Positions 24,621 to 45,395 of a stretch of DNA of 64,000 bases are shown in pieces. The stretch's first letter is position 1. Each line of letters opens with the position of its first letter. The notes beneath the pieces were generated by a model. It was not told where the DNA came from, searched no databases, and saw nothing but the letters and a program-made list of their open reading frames with translations. The DNA is from Myxocyprinus asiaticus (lineage: Eukaryota > Chordata > Actinopteri > Cypriniformes > Catostomidae). A program made the position numbers and the translations under genes. The stretch spans positions 6,847,979 through 6,911,978 of the forward strand of contig NC_059388.1 in NCBI RefSeq assembly GCF_019703515.2, written 5' to 3'.

Positions 24621-24660
24621 TGTGTGTCAGTTTGTGTACTGTACACTTCTCTGTGTGTGT
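24566..24660. repeat. (GT)n microsatellite
   Basis: About 30 GT dinucleotides with one A interruption, followed by a second short GT run at 24650-24662. The Cys/Val ORFs across it are artefacts. Confidence 0.95.
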
Positions 24661-24975
24661 GTTTCATGTTCTCTCTGGCCTATTCCTGGTTTTGACATGT
24701 TGTCCATGAGAAGGATGAATCAGCTTCGGGATCGCTATGTCTTGTCAGTCTAACGGTGCTTGTATCTCCCTCTCTGCTCATGCTTGTTTGCTAATAAGGA
24801 GTCTGTCAACACCTAACAATAACAGTGTGTATCACAACAACCTGTTTACTAGGTGCATGCTTCAGACTGTTTTAAACCTCCTTTTGACCTGAGAAACTGC
24901 AACCAACGATGATCATAAGGGTAATTTGTGACCCGTTTTTGAGAACTATTAAAAATTCAATCATTTCCAACAGGG

Positions 24976-26518
24976 CTAAAGTATGGAGTCCATTAGAGGA
25001 CAGGGCGGGTATTTGTTTTCTGAAATAGTTTTGCCTGCTCTCGCATAAATTTACCATAGTTTACTATAGTAACCATATCTTAAATTTGATATTCGTAGTA
25101 AAACTATAGTAAAAATACAGGAAAACGAAAACTATGGTAAAAAAACAACAACATAATTTTGTGGTTATTTTGGTTTTACTACAAATCTAATGGTAAATGT
25201 AGTAAAAACCATGGCTACTATATGGATACAGCCAAAAAAAAAAAAAAATAAATAAATAAAAAAAAAAATAAAAAAAAAACATTACTTACATTACAAATAA
25301 TGGTGTCTTATCGTAAAAAATTACCTGATAGACTTACGTGACATTCCCGTTTGTAGGCTATATTGATTTTATTTTTATTTCTTTTAATGTTTGAATTTGT
25401 ATTTATTATTCATTGCAAAATGTGTGCATGACATTTCACATTTTACTTGACACCTCCTGCCTTCAGAATAATGTTGTTATGCATGCACAGAAAAAAGAAA
25501 ATTCTGTTTCATGCAGATAGTAATATCAGAAATAACAGGAGAAATCACAACATATTCCACAGTTAATGTAGCCTACAAATTCAGCTTCATCTGGTAAGAA
25601 AAAACGTTTTTTTTTTTTTTTTAACAATAGTTGTATAATAATAATAATCATAATAATAATAATAATAATAATAATTATTATTATTAGGCTATTATTATGA
25701 AAAAGCACATACAGTACAAGGCATATAGTATTAATAGAAACTATAAATGTAAGAGTAACATTTAAAAATGGGCATTTTATTTAGTTTTGACGCACTTCCT
25801 ATTTAAGCCCCGCCCACACCCGGTTCTATCCGAATACAGAGACAGATACAGATAATTTTGTCATATGAACAGATACAAATACAGATAATGGCTTCACTGC
25901 ACACCCCTACTTACAACAATATACTATTGTAAAACCATGGTTTCCGCAATAAAAAGAAAAAAGCATGGTTACCCTACAACAGTCATGGATATGACAATAT
26001 TACTATAGAAAAACCATGAGTTCCACCAAAAACTATTGTTATTACAGTCTACAATATTACTATAGTAAAACTAGTTAAACTATGGTATTTGTATAGTAAA
26101 ACCATAATAATCACAACATTTTGATTTTTATTACCATAGTTTTCGTTTCCAGTAGTATCACTATGGTCTTACTACAAATATCATGTCACTGTAAATAAAT
26201 AAAATATGGTTACTGTAGTAAAACTATGGTAAATTTATTGGGAGGGCACGTAAAACTTATTGCGAGTTAAACAATGGTATTTGTATAGTCAAAGCAAATA
26301 ACCACAAAATTATGATTTGCATTACCATAGATTTGTTTTCCTGTATTATCATTATGGTTTCACTAAGAATATTATGGTTAAAATATGGTTAGTAAAACCA
26401 TAGTACGTTTATTGCGAGGGCATGCAAAACTTGTTGCGAGGGAACGCAAAACGTATTGTGAAGGGACGCAAAACCTGTCCTCTAAGGGGCTCCGTAGCGC
26501 CGTACTAAAGGCCGTCCT
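24976..26518. mobile_element. fold-back element with CTATGGTAA palindromic arms
   Basis: The outer ends read GTATGGAGTCCATTAGAGGACAGG and, inverted, GTACGGCGCTACGGAGCCCC followed by TTAGAGGACAGG. The arms (about 25035-25215 and 26040-26420) are inverted copies rich in ACCATAGTTTTACTA. The right arm is followed by about four direct copies of GGCACGCAAAACTTATTGCG. The middle holds A-rich, (ATA)n and unrelated repeat sequence. Total is about 1.5 kb with no coding region. Confidence 0.65.
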
Positions 26519-27469
26519 TACAGAAATTTAGATTTTTTTTTCTGATCCCAAATTTTTAAAAGAAAAATTTCACATTTTGGTTTGTTTATTTAGATGGTCT
26601 GGCAAAGTCACAAAGTCTGGGTCTAGTACCAAATAACACCATGTGTTATTTATTACATGCTCTGGTAACTGGTAACAGACAAAATGACAACCTGGTCTCA
26701 TAGAATCACGTTGTTATTCCAACATTTTCAAAAATTATTTTTACGTGCAATTGTGTACGTATCACAGCAGTTTCCTAGTGAAATTAAAACTAGAGGTGCT
26801 ACAATTACTTTTATTCACCTTCACACAAATCATGAGTAAAATGGCAGATTATCAGTTCATAAGCACTTACTTTTCACAGTTACATTTTTTTTTTACAATG
26901 TGTAATTTTTCCAAAATTAAAATGTCCCATTTTACTTCCATAATGTCACATAATTAAATGAAAAAAGATATTCAATGAAAAGAAATGTAGGGTGGGACTC
27001 AATGTTGCTGTGACAGTCTGGTCGGAATGCTCAAACAAGCACAGCAATGTTTTGATAGCACCTCAGAGTTGCAATGTTTATTAAGTCAACTTACGAATGG
27101 TTTACTTATAGTGTTCTTTACAAACTTGTAGACAACTAGAGCCACTGAAAGGATGTTACACATGCCAGTGTTAGTAACCCAAATTCCAGCACGTAATATA
27201 ATCTCCTATGTGGAGGTGTCTGGCTCTCTCTCGCCATCTGAGTATGTGTGTTCTCATTTTAATGAGAGTGAAAGGCAAATTCTTATAAGACCAGTTACTG
27301 AATCACATAGGACATTTTCAAAGAACTTAAAAGCGAACTTCTGAAGAAAATGTGAGTGGTGCTTGGTCATGTAAAACGAGGGTTGCCAACTTTTTCTGGT
27401 GCTTCAATATGGGACGTTTCACCATCCAACTGGGTTAGGGGACGTCCCGTCTAATACGGTAATGCAAGG
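26519..27469. other. intergenic, nothing recognised
   Basis: A/T-rich sequence without exon-like or transposon signatures. ORFs are short and low-complexity. Confidence 0.4.
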
Positions 27470-27620
27470 GTGTTTTGGTTGGTTGCCAGGCCATTGCTTT
27501 GTGGTTGCTTAGGTGTTCCGAGTTCATTTTAGTGAGTTACTATGCAGTTGCTACGGTGTTCTGTGAGGTTGCTAGGGTATTTCTAGGTGGTTGCTGTATT
27601 CTGTGTGGTTGCTCACTTAG
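27470..27620. repeat. GTTGCTAGG-type minisatellite
   Basis: Five or six diverged units of GGTTGCTAGGTGTTCTGTG follow each other. The same motif type is known as a scattered minisatellite in fish. Confidence 0.7.
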
Positions 27621-28073
27621 CCCAAGTCAAAGTATCTTTGATTCTAGTCCCAAAATTTGGCCCAGGTCCCTCCTTCAATGTAAGTCACCCTGTAAAGTGT
27701 TTTTTATGTGCATTTAAGATTTAATATTGTTTGTTCAAATCCCTAACCCTATGTTTGAAAAATAATTACTTTTACTGTGTGTATACACTGAGAATGCCAG
27801 TCTGATATTCAGTTCAGTTGAATCTGTGCGCCCCAAATAACACCCAACTAAAAAAATCTTTGAGAACTGAACCCGACAGCTGGCTGAAACTGGGTCAGCA
27901 CAGCACCCTGATGGAAAACAGGTTCACCCTGCAATCACAAAAGCTTCAAAGAGGGGAAAATAGATACCTGGAAGCACAAGAAAATGGCATAATGCTTGGG
28001 AAACAGAAACTACTCACACATGACTCATTGTGTTTCATGTTGCGCTTTTCAGTAAGAGTTTTCCTGATAGTTT

Positions 28074-28608
28074 ACACTCACTGAGCACTTTATTAGTAAC
28101 ACTGTGGTCCTAATAAGGTTCCCGATGTGGCTATTGTAGCCCATCCGCATCGAGTTTCAACATGTTGTGCATTCTGAGATGCTATTCTGCTCACAACAAT
28201 TGTACAGAGTGGTTATCTGAGTTACTGTAGCCTTTCTGTCAGCTCCAACCAGTCTAGCCATTCTCCATTGTCCTCTCTCATCAACAAGGCATTTCAGTCT
28301 GCAGAACTGCCGTTCACTGGATGTTTTTTTGTTTTGGGCAGCATTCGGAGTAAATTCTAGAGACTGTTGTGTGTGAAACTCCCAGAAGATCAGCAGTTAC
28401 AAGAATCCTCAAACCAGCCCATCTGGCTACAACAATCATGCCACAGTCCAAATCACTGAGATCAATTCCCCATTCTGATGGTTGATGTGAACATTAACTG
28501 ACGCTCTTGACCCATATCTGCATGATTTTATGCAGTGCAATGCTGCCACACGATTGGCTGAATAAGTAGGTGTACAGGTGTTCCTAATAAACTGCTCAGT
28601 GAGTGTAT
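28074..28608. mobile_element. TA-flanked MITE with 28-bp inverted repeats
   Basis: The left end CACTCACTGAGCACTTTATT and, on the other strand, the right end CACTCACTGAGCAGTTTATT agree over about 28 bp with two mismatches. TA sits at both borders. The interior (ATCTGAGTTACTGTAG, CATCAACAAGGCATTTC) matches the MITE at 6142-6509 in inverse orientation. No ORF belongs to it. Confidence 0.85.
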
Positions 28609-28687
28609 ATGGCCATTAGAAGATATAAATTAAACCTTTTAATGCATTCAAATAAGTGCGTGAATAAACTAACTTACATGAGAAAAC

Positions 28688-30121
28688 GTTTTAAACACAA
28701 AAATGAAAAATGTGGTTTCTTCTTTATTGGTTTTAACACTGATGAATAGAATAAGCAGATACAAACTCGTTTTCTGTTGATTATTTCATTTTCTATTTTA
28801 AAGGGAATAAAGAGAAAAGGGGAAATGGCTCAATTTACATTTTCTTTCATTGTTTAAAAAATTTATTTACTGCTTGAATATTTGATATGCACTGAAACGC
28901 CCCTTTTATCTGATTGGTGAACCCGTCCCGTGTTCTATACTGCCTTAATCCTATCAAACAGAATTAGAGTTGGGATTGCTCTGCAAATTTGTCTCAATTT
29001 TCATCAAATATTGTCCCGAACCACCGCTAACTGTAAACTATGCATGCCATATGTATTAGAATCTTGCTGCTTGGCACATCATGGTGTGGTCTATTATATA
29101 TTATTTTTATTTTTATTAACATTGTATGATTTTGTAGTACCTGTGTATTCGTGTCCCATTGATAAATGTAATGTTGCTTTGGATAAAAGAGAATGATACA
29201 TTAATGTTTAGGCATCATGAACATGGATTGGAGTGGACATCAAATTCTAAAGCTAAGACTATTCGGACACAAGGCGTCCCGACTGTATGTCCGTCGGGAC
29301 GTGGGACACGGCGTGTAAAATCAGGACTCTCCCTGTTATTGGGACGTCTAGTCACCCTATCTCCATAAGTGCAATGTTAATTTCTGCAAGCCGTAGACTG
29401 CTGATAGAGTGTTCTGCCGACATAATTGCCTCAGCCTGGATGAACATTTAGTAAATATATTATTAAATGTCACAAATAAATTTGTGGGGCTTTTATACAA
29501 TGTGACGCAACCTTTTTCTTACATTTATCAATGGGACGCGGCACTACAGTCACTACAAAATCATACAATGTTATTAAAAAAAAAAAAAAAAAATCATATA
29601 TAATAGACCAACTCCCAGTCAGCATGCCAAGTGATGTGGCTTGTGATCTCTCACGCATCGTCCATTAGAGGCACCTTGCAACAACACTATGATGTGCCCA
29701 GCAGCAAGATTTTAATACATATGGCATGCATAGTAAACAGTTAGTGGTGGTTCGGGACAATAGGCCTATATAATAAAAATTGAGACAAATTTGCAGAGCG
29801 ATCCCAACTCTAATTCTAGCTGAAGGCAGTAGGTTACAGAAGACGGGGCAAGTTGACCAATCAGATGAAAGGGGCGTTTCAGTGCCGCTCACATGTGCAT
29901 ATCAAATATTCAAGCCGAAAATTAATTTTGAACATAAAAACACTGAAGGAAAACAAAAACTGAGCATTTCCCCCTAATCTCTTTATTCCTTTTTAAATAT
30001 AAAATGAAATGGTCAACAGGAAATGAGTTTGTATCTACTTATTTTATTAATCAGTGTTAAAACCAATAAATAAAAAAAAAAATAAAAAAAAACATTAGTT
30101 TTTCATTTTTGGGTTAAAAAC
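28688..30121. repeat. large inverted repeat (arms about 0.5-0.6 kb)
   Basis: The left arm (about 28688-29205) and right arm (about 29495-30121) are reverse complements with scattered changes and indels. Shared landmarks include GAATTAGAGTTGGGATTGCT, TTGTCCCGAACCACC, CATGCCATATGTATTA, TACTGCTTGAATATTTGAT and AACACTGATTAATA. The spacer of about 290 bp has GGGACGT-rich sequence. It could be a fold-back element or two copies of one repeat in opposite orientation. Confidence 0.8.
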
Positions 30122-30646
30122 AGAAAAAAGAATGGACGCAAAAGTACACGGACCCGGACGAACTGGTTGTTGTTTTTCTTCTGCTGGAATAGTCTGAACA
30201 GTGAAACATTTGGTCAAGAGAAAGTATGAGGTGAGGTTGACACAGTGATGTCACGCCCTCAGTTTTCATCCCGTACGTGCAGATGTAAGAGTCACCAACA
30301 GCAATGAGCATTCACATGAAAACCATTCAACTTCTTATTTAAACTTCTTAAATAGAGGATCAAATGCATCGTATCTTATTTCTTAATAAATGCGTTTATG
30401 TTACATCTTTATCGCTGTATGCAACCTATTTGTAGCAAAAAATAAAATTAATAAATAAAATTAATTAAGATATGAACGTTCAGTATAATCATCGGAGCAA
30501 ACCGTGAAATATTGTCTTGTAACGTTAGTCAGCAAAAGTGCAATGCTCCAATTTTTTTTTTTTTTTATTATTATTTTTTTTTTTTTACAGACATCTAATA
30601 TTTAAAACACATAAATGGAATATATGTTCATCAGTGATTTTCGCTG

Positions 30647-30706
<60 letters not shown>

Positions 30707-31500
30707 TTATATATAGCCTATATTTCAAAATGCTACACACGTTGCCATTTTCGTATGTTGCAACATATGTTGCCAAATACAGTGGAATTGAATATCTGCA
30801 CATATGCTCAAATATGAAATATAATTTTAAATATATATATTCATGCATGGCCACATATCAGATTTCTGTGGAGGACAGGCTGTATATATATATATATATA
30901 TATCGGTAGTTCTTTTGTTCTTTCATATTTGTCAAACAAAAGCCTAACAACGTGACCGGTGGGATATCCATTAACCTAAATCAATATACACTCGAAATTA
31001 ATAGAACACATTTGTTCTCTTAATCATGCATCTAACTTTAAAACCTTAAAACCAAACATCTCATATTATTTGCATGTAATAATTGACCAAACCGTGGCAT
31101 TAAGTTTTATTACTACTTTTATTACAAGAGATATGCCTAAAAATCAACAAAAAAAGGAAACGATTTATAGTTTGATAGGATTCTTACTGTTATTTCTGAT
31201 TTATTGAGCACTGATGATGGATGTGTGAATTTTCTATCCGAGTGTGATGGAGTGACTCCCCGCACGTAGGCATTTGTGGGGATGCCCACTCCAGGCGTGA
31301 CCTGCATCTTTAATGCTCTTCTATTGTCCATCATTCTCATTTATAATCTCAGAACGGCTATTTGTGTATTCCGAGCATGCACAAATATCGTATAATAGCA
31401 GAATAAGGATGAATTGGTTTATGAATAAAAATATATCAATCCAAATGATGAATATATTAGCTTTTTATGTCAAAATTTTAAATGGACCAGTGTTTTGTAT
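30122..31500. other. PFKFB3 upstream flank with microsatellites
   Basis: It contains T-rich runs (30552-30588), a (CA)n tract at 30650-30706 and a short (TA)n at 30883-30902. No exon was recognised. The 123-codon ORF across the CA tract is an artefact. Confidence 0.6.
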
Positions 31501-31584
31501 TCGACCACAGGGTGGCGATGCGCTCAGTCTGAAGTGTTAGACACGCCCATTTGCTGTTGCGTCACTGTCACGTTGCCGGCTCCG

Positions 31585-31592
31585 TATATAAA
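31585..31592 (+). promoter_or_regulatory. TATA box of PFKFB3
   Basis: TATATAAA lies in a GC-rich context about 220 bases before the start codon, giving an expected start site near 31615-31622. An ACGTG hypoxia-response core is at 31610-31614. The leader to 31809 has no upstream ATG with a long frame. Confidence 0.65.
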
Positions 31593-31809
31593 GCGCTGCC
31601 TGATCAGAGACGTGATGTTAAAGATTACAGAAGCGGATTCTTGAAAATCAGCGAACATCTTTAAACAGCAAGAACACATTTCTAATACGTGAATTTACCG
31701 AGAAGAACATCTGAAGTCTTACGTTTATTGATTTTTTTAAATTTCTGCATAAGTCTGGGAATTCCCGAAACCAGCAGTTTTCACACTGATATTTTCACAT
31801 CTTCAAGGA

Positions 31810-39174
<7,365 letters not shown>

Positions 39175-40740
39175 GATTATTCGGCTGTATTGCTTTATTC
39201 ACCATGGAAGCATTTCCTGCAAGCTGCTTCCGCTTTCCTCATGCAGAGGAGTCCATCTAACAAAAAACAAAACATAAAAGGGACACTAAGTGCCACCTGG
39301 GCTTTTCTGTTCATCCTTCATGCATTTGTAATGAATGTATGTGCAGTGCAGTTTGTACGAGTATGGAGTTATGCTGTTCGTATTTGTATAAGTGTATGAA
39401 GGGAAATCTGAGCCTTGCAGCAGGGATTAAACATTCAGCTAAATCATATTTTCACTCACCCCTACATTTTTGGACACTATTTCCATTTTTACGTAAGAGG
39501 ATTCAATCTAGATCCTTTTATTCTGGTCTAAGCCAGTTTTTAACACTGACTTGGTAAGGACATGCCCCTGAACTTTAAAGGATTGACCTGAACACCTGCT
39601 GTTATTTGTGGGTTGATTCTTGTATATTTTGCACTGTCTTTAAAATACATGCTGCAAACAATTAGCACATTATAATTGCACATTTAGACAATTTGCATAT
39701 ATATGTCTTAATTTCTGCAGGCAATAATGATTCGTACCAATTTTGAACACTGCTGGCAGTTTTGAAGGCTGTTTAAAAGTTCTCATGTTCTTCATTTCAA
39801 TTGCAGAATCATTTGTGTTATGGCTATGGATTGTAAAATATGGATTGTAAAATATGGATTGTGAATGTGTTATTTATGAAATTGTGTGTTTCGAAGACCT
39901 AATGACTAGGTCAGTGTGCAAGGTTGTAAACACAGGGTGTTTTATGTGTGTTTGGATGGGACGAAGTGAAACAGTGTTTATATTTGTTGTTATTTGATGT
40001 TGTTTATGGTGTGTTGGAGATGAGATGAATTTTTTACATTATTCATTTATTAAATCCCTAGAGTGCCTAGTGCTTGAGCAATCAGGCCAGTGCTGCTTTT
40101 TTACGTTTTAATATAAACATTTAACATTTCAATTTAATTGTAGTTTTATAATAAAAATTTGGACTTTTTTGTTAGCATGTCTTGTTGTGTGTTGTCTTGC
40201 TGCCTGATCAAGAGATTATAGGATTTGATATTGTATGCAGAGATGCGTTTACTGTAGAGATACGTTTACTCTTGTAAACCAAATGTTTACAGTTTGAATT
40301 CTTAAGAGATTTCCGGTAACGTGTAGAAAAGAAGTAAAACTTTAACGCGGTAAAACAAAGGGTTTCTTTTATTTAATTTACCAGCTTTAACTATTAACAC
40401 TCGCGCTGTGTGACATGAAATGTATGGGATTAAGTAGACATCAATGTTATTATGCTTTGTAAAACATTTTATTCATCACATGACTACATGCAGTGTTGTA
40501 CATTGGCTCTTAACGGTAATTCATTGGTTTGCATCTGATACTTGAACCATATTTTGTAATACCTTTTTTGTTAAAATATTTATTTATTTGTACTAGATTG
40601 TGTATCCCTTTGTGTTTCAAGCACTTTGTTCACTGAGATTGTAGAGCATATCAACAAGCCTAATTGTCTCTTTCTGAAGAAAGTAAGCCATTTATATTGC
40701 ATTTATTGGATCAATAAACAGTCTAAATGAGTAGTTGTGG
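39175..40740 (+). other. PFKFB3 3' untranslated region
   Basis: A/T-rich sequence after the stop, without repeat signatures, containing several ATTTA pentamers (for example about 40036 and 40588), often linked to mRNA turnover. The likely polyadenylation signal AATAAA is at 40713-40718. Confidence 0.6.
40713..40718 (+). terminator. probable PFKFB3 polyadenylation signal
   Basis: AATAAA in TCAATAAACAGTC, followed after about 20 bases by GT-rich sequence (GTAGTTGTGGGTGTGT), a typical downstream element. Confidence 0.6.
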
Positions 40741-41703
40741 GTGTGTATTTGCTTCCCCAGAACTGCATTTCCTTGTATTTCCATTGTCCATGTATGGTCA
40801 GAACTAGGCCAGCAGTTTCCTATCCTACTGAGCATCCTTTAACATTTGGTCAGTTTGCCATTTTTATTAGGTCAAACAGTCAGTCCCTATCCACTTCACC
40901 CTCAAACACATCCGTATTACTTCTAATGAGCTATATCTATAGTTTTATGGCCCTTCTATCACACGTAGGACTAAATATTATCTATTGCTGTCAATGTAAA
41001 TTCTTTGTATAAACAGAAAGCCATTCATTTACCATTCAAATGAATGTAAAATGATGCAATTTACATGTAACACATGGTCACATTGCATACCAGCTCTTCC
41101 ATGCAACAAGAGGCAATATTAGATTAGACTTGAAATCATCTGATTTGTAGAAACATTTTAATTGCCAATGCAAACAAAGACACAATTAAATAAAATTCCT
41201 AAAAAAACAAACACATTTGCAAGAAGTTAACCAATTATTGGTTGCGTGACTAGTAGGTATGAGAGTTTAATTCTTTATACAGCGATGATCATGCATGGCC
41301 AGGATGTACTCTAGTCCCTGTTTCGTCTAACATACAGTTTTCTGTTGAAAAAGGGTTACATTTGAAAATAGCTAGAGATATATAAATATAAAAGAGAGGT
41401 ATGTGGAGATGTAAAAGAGATAGAGATATATATCTGGGTCATTCTCTGATAATGGTGCCATTTGTGTGCTGTGTGCCCCCATGACTTACAACTGATATAA
41501 TTAACATGATACTGAACTTAGTCACATTATTTGATGGATTTGTCTATGTCTGGCATATAATGCAAAATAATGTTATAAGCATACTTTTTATTTAAATTTT
41601 TTTGTTTGTAATTGGAATATCAGCCAATTTTTATGTCCCCATTCATCACCATTATATTTAAGTGGGTTCTATAAAATAAAATAAAAACAATGATTAAATT
41701 TAG

Positions 41704-41744
<41 letters not shown>

Positions 41745-42815
41745 CAGACATACATTTTTTACCAATTAATTGCATCTATCAATATTTGAATAAAATATTG
41801 ATAGATGATAATAAAGATAACTCAATACTGTATAAAATAATCAAAGTAATTATAAATATTAAATAATACATATTATAATATTAATTTAAAATATTATTAA
41901 TAATATCAGATCATTAAAAGACATTACATTATTGTGGCAGACGAGTAAAGCACTGATTAAAAAAAAAAAAAGAACTCGCTATAGAAGTCATAAATAATAA
42001 AGAAGTTTGGTTTATTACTATATCATTGAACCTAAGGCCTATCTCTGTCCACCTATAGTCCACAGTGATCCATTTTTCGATTGAGTTCATCAATCTATCA
42101 GAGGTAGACTTAAAAAAATTCTTGCAGTTCTTGCATTCCGTCTAAACACATGCATCAAACGGACACTTTTGGTATGTCTCACTGCGATTGCATCACATTT
42201 CACTGGTTTTCATAATCTCTAGCCAGAAACGTTGCATTCTGGACAGTGTGTCAAGTTAAATGTAGTTTCACTGTACATCTGGTGTGGCGCTCACTGCCCC
42301 ATGCTGACTGAGACTCACAAAAAACATTGAGGTGCGACTTCAAGCTCGAATTTCTCTGTTAGTAGAAAAATTCCTTATTACAGTGGTGTGATTATTTGTT
42401 TACATTTTAACACTTAATTTGTTTTATAATTAATCGCACTGAAGTAACGTGTTAAATCGACAGCTTAACAAAAAACAAAAACAAAAACAATTCTTAGTAC
42501 AAAGCACAATAATATTAACTGTAGGTAATGCATTGTGCAATGATATTTGCTAATAGAGGCAATCATTAGCCATTTTTGGGCTGATCTTCAACCCCATAAC
42601 ATTCAACCCTGAAACATTTTGAATGCAACACGGCTGAAATCATTTGCAGCACTTCAGGGTTATGGAGTTATTAACAATAAATAACTATTGGTAGGCCTAC
42701 TTTGCAAAGCTGTTACCACACATTAGAATTAGGGTTTTTAGTTTAGCAATACAGTAGGCAAATGAAAAACCCAACTGTTGACCACTAATCTAAATATTGT
42801 TAGGGATGCGTCTCC
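40741..42815. other. intergenic, A/T-rich
   Basis: It contains a (TA)n tract at 41708-41742 and ATAATATTA-rich sequence to 41930. No exon, RNA gene or transposon protein seen. Confidence 0.5.
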
Positions 42816-43740
42816 TTAAGGCGCAGTCACACAAACTTTCGCAAGGCGAAATTCCGCAGCTAAAATACAGTCATCTCAATGTGAATCCGCAATCATGAAT
42901 TTCGTGCGATGGACTTTCTGTGGCGAAGAATTTCCCCTCGCGGATTTTGCATGGAGTTCAAGTTTGGTGAATTTTGACAGGCGAATTTTGCTGTGTTGAC
43001 CAATATGTAAAAGTTGGTTGGTTTGGCAGTGACCACTGTGTGGGCGATGCTTCGTACACAGCTACACTGAATATTCACAATGGACAAGGATATCATTTTA
43101 GCGGTGAGTTTCTTTTTAGCTTAAGTCTCACTGAGTATAAAGTGCAGCATTAAAAATAGGCTACTTGACAATTATATTTTTGCTGGTTTCACACGCGCTC
43201 ATCGTCTGCCCACACCATCTTCGCCTGCGGGATTTCGGTATGTGTGACTGTGACTTTAGGTGAGGTAGTATGTATAAGTATGTATACCTTCGCCTGGTGA
43301 AATTTTGCAGGCGAAATACAGTCATCTTAATGAGAATCCACGTGGTCGTGAATTTCGCGCAATAGACTTCCGGTGGCAAAGAATTTCCCCTCGCGGATTT
43401 CGTGTGGAGCTCAAGTTTGGTGAACTTTGACAGGTGAATTTCGCCACGTTGACCAACATGGGAAGTTGCTTGGTTTGGCAGTGACCTCTGTGTGGGCGGT
43501 GCTTCATACACAGCTACAATGAATATTCACAATGGACAAGGATGTTATTTTAGCGGTGAGTTTCTTTTTAACTATAATAAAGTGCAGCATTAAAAAGAGT
43601 CTTTTTTTTAAAAAACTTGGCAATTATATTTTTGCTGGTTTCACACCCAATGTCTGCCCATGCCATCTTCAACCGCAGAATTTCGCCCAGTGTATTTGGT
43701 GGTTACTGCCTTGATCCTTTGGGTGTGAACTGGAAAAATA
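42816..43740. mobile_element. two tandem Harbinger-like MITE copies
   Basis: Copy one (about 42818-43258) has ends AAGGCGCAGTCACAC and, inverted, AAAGTCACAGTCACAC, with TTA/TAA at the borders as for Harbinger insertions. Copy two (about 43300-43740) repeats the same interior: GAATTTCCCCTCGCGGATTT, AGTTTGGTGAA, TTGACAGG and ATTCACAATGGACAAGGAT, offset by about 450 bp. The ATGGACAAGGAT start may be a relic of a coding exon followed by a GTGAGT donor. Confidence 0.65.
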
Positions 43741-45395
43741 TTATTTCTTAGAATTTTTTTTTACAAAAATAATCATTTTTAGGCAAAAATGGCACTGCTT
43801 CCTGAGAATGACCCATTGACAGTACCAAAAGAAGTTATTGCACAGAGATTAAATAAATCAGAATATCCCTGAATTTTATTTTAACTTATGGACTTCATTA
43901 TACCTCTTTATTGAAAATAAACTTGTAAATAATATAATATGCCACATGATTAACTGAGTGCATTGGATTCTCCATTGGTAGTTCAGTGTATGTGACTTGG
44001 ATCAGGCATGCCATCATGAGCTCTGGTGGTTATTTATAGCTCAGTGCTGAGTCTAAGCTCCAGGCCAAAGAAATGCAGAACACATCGGCACACTGCAATC
44101 AGATCAGTATAATGTCAATCAGGTCATCAATGTTACAGCTCATCACGTGAGATGAACCCAGTGCACTCAGTTAATCATCCAGAGATACAGTCGGGTTGTA
44201 CTGCAAAGGATGGAAAAATTCCACCAGCTGTGTCCTTTTGTTTTGGAAATGTCTACAACATCTGTGGGAATGATTGTGGAATGTGGCACATATTTAAAAT
44301 GAAAGTAGCATGTTATTATTGAGCATTAAACTGTCTCATTTTGACCAAATGGTAACTGAAAGGAGTCATATTTTCTTAGAACTAGAAGATGTGCTTTGAG
44401 TGAAGGAAATTAGCTCATGATCATGATAATAATAACGAAACCACAAAGCTTCCTGTGGGCAGAACTGGCAAGAAACTCAACCTTTTTTCCGAAAACAAAG
44501 ACGTAATTTCTTAAGTAATTACTTTGGCACTTTTTGCTTGTTAATTTATCTCATAATTTCTGCCCACGGCACTACATTTTTCCAAATTTGCACAGAGAGA
44601 TGTTAGGAAGTCTGAGTTCCTGTGTGGTGGTTGTTTGGAATATTTTGGTCTATGTCTACATGGACTCCGGAAAACATTCATAAACTGTAATATTCAGTAT
44701 GCAAGTGGTGGAATGTGAGAGACAGGGAATAGATGGAAAGAGCTAAAGGGAAAATATAGAGGTTAGTTGCTACTTAGCCATCTGGAGCATTTACAGAGCA
44801 ATGGTGCTTTATTCTGTAAAGGTTGTTGAAAGCCTGAGCCATCCATCTATAATTATGTATGTGTATGTGGTCTTGTTTGTATATCGATGTGTGAAAAATT
44901 TGGTCTACAGGAGGAAAGCACCTTAATAAAGGTAATAAAGGGGTTGGGGGAAGTATACAGTAACTAATAATGCAATTTATCACAAGAGGATGTGCATATC
45001 TACATAAAATAAACCTCAGTAACAAAGTGGATCCATTTTGGAATTATGAGTGTTGCCGTAAGATCAAATTGTTTCAGAGTCAGCTGATGTGCGGTCACTT
45101 GTGTTTATATATTAGCAATTTATATTGCCTTTAAATGTGACCCATCCCATCAGAATTTAAAGTTAGAACTATTTGTTTCATAAAATAAATCTAAAAACAA
45201 TATGTCAATAAGAGGTCCACCCAGATATAAAACTTGTGTGCAGGTGACATGAATTTCTGTCTTTTCTTATTGCATTTTGAATTTCCTCTTTTTGCATGTA
45301 ACTTCCTTATAGTGTTTTATTTTATTGCATTATGTTTGTGTAGCATGGACAGCTTTCTGCAAAAGAAAAACCACTAGCTAACTGAGCACACTCAG
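43741..45395. other. intergenic, nothing recognised
   Basis: No conserved coding or repeat ends recognised. Confidence 0.4.

Noticed and set aside
24524..24753. Cys/Val-rich ORFs
   Set aside because: Product of the (GT)n microsatellite.
30538..30909. 123-codon ORF with His/Thr repeats
   Set aside because: Product of the (CA)n tract; no homology.
42893..43511. minus-strand ORFs of 61-116 codons sharing sequence
   Set aside because: Similarity comes from the two MITE copies, not from a duplicated gene.
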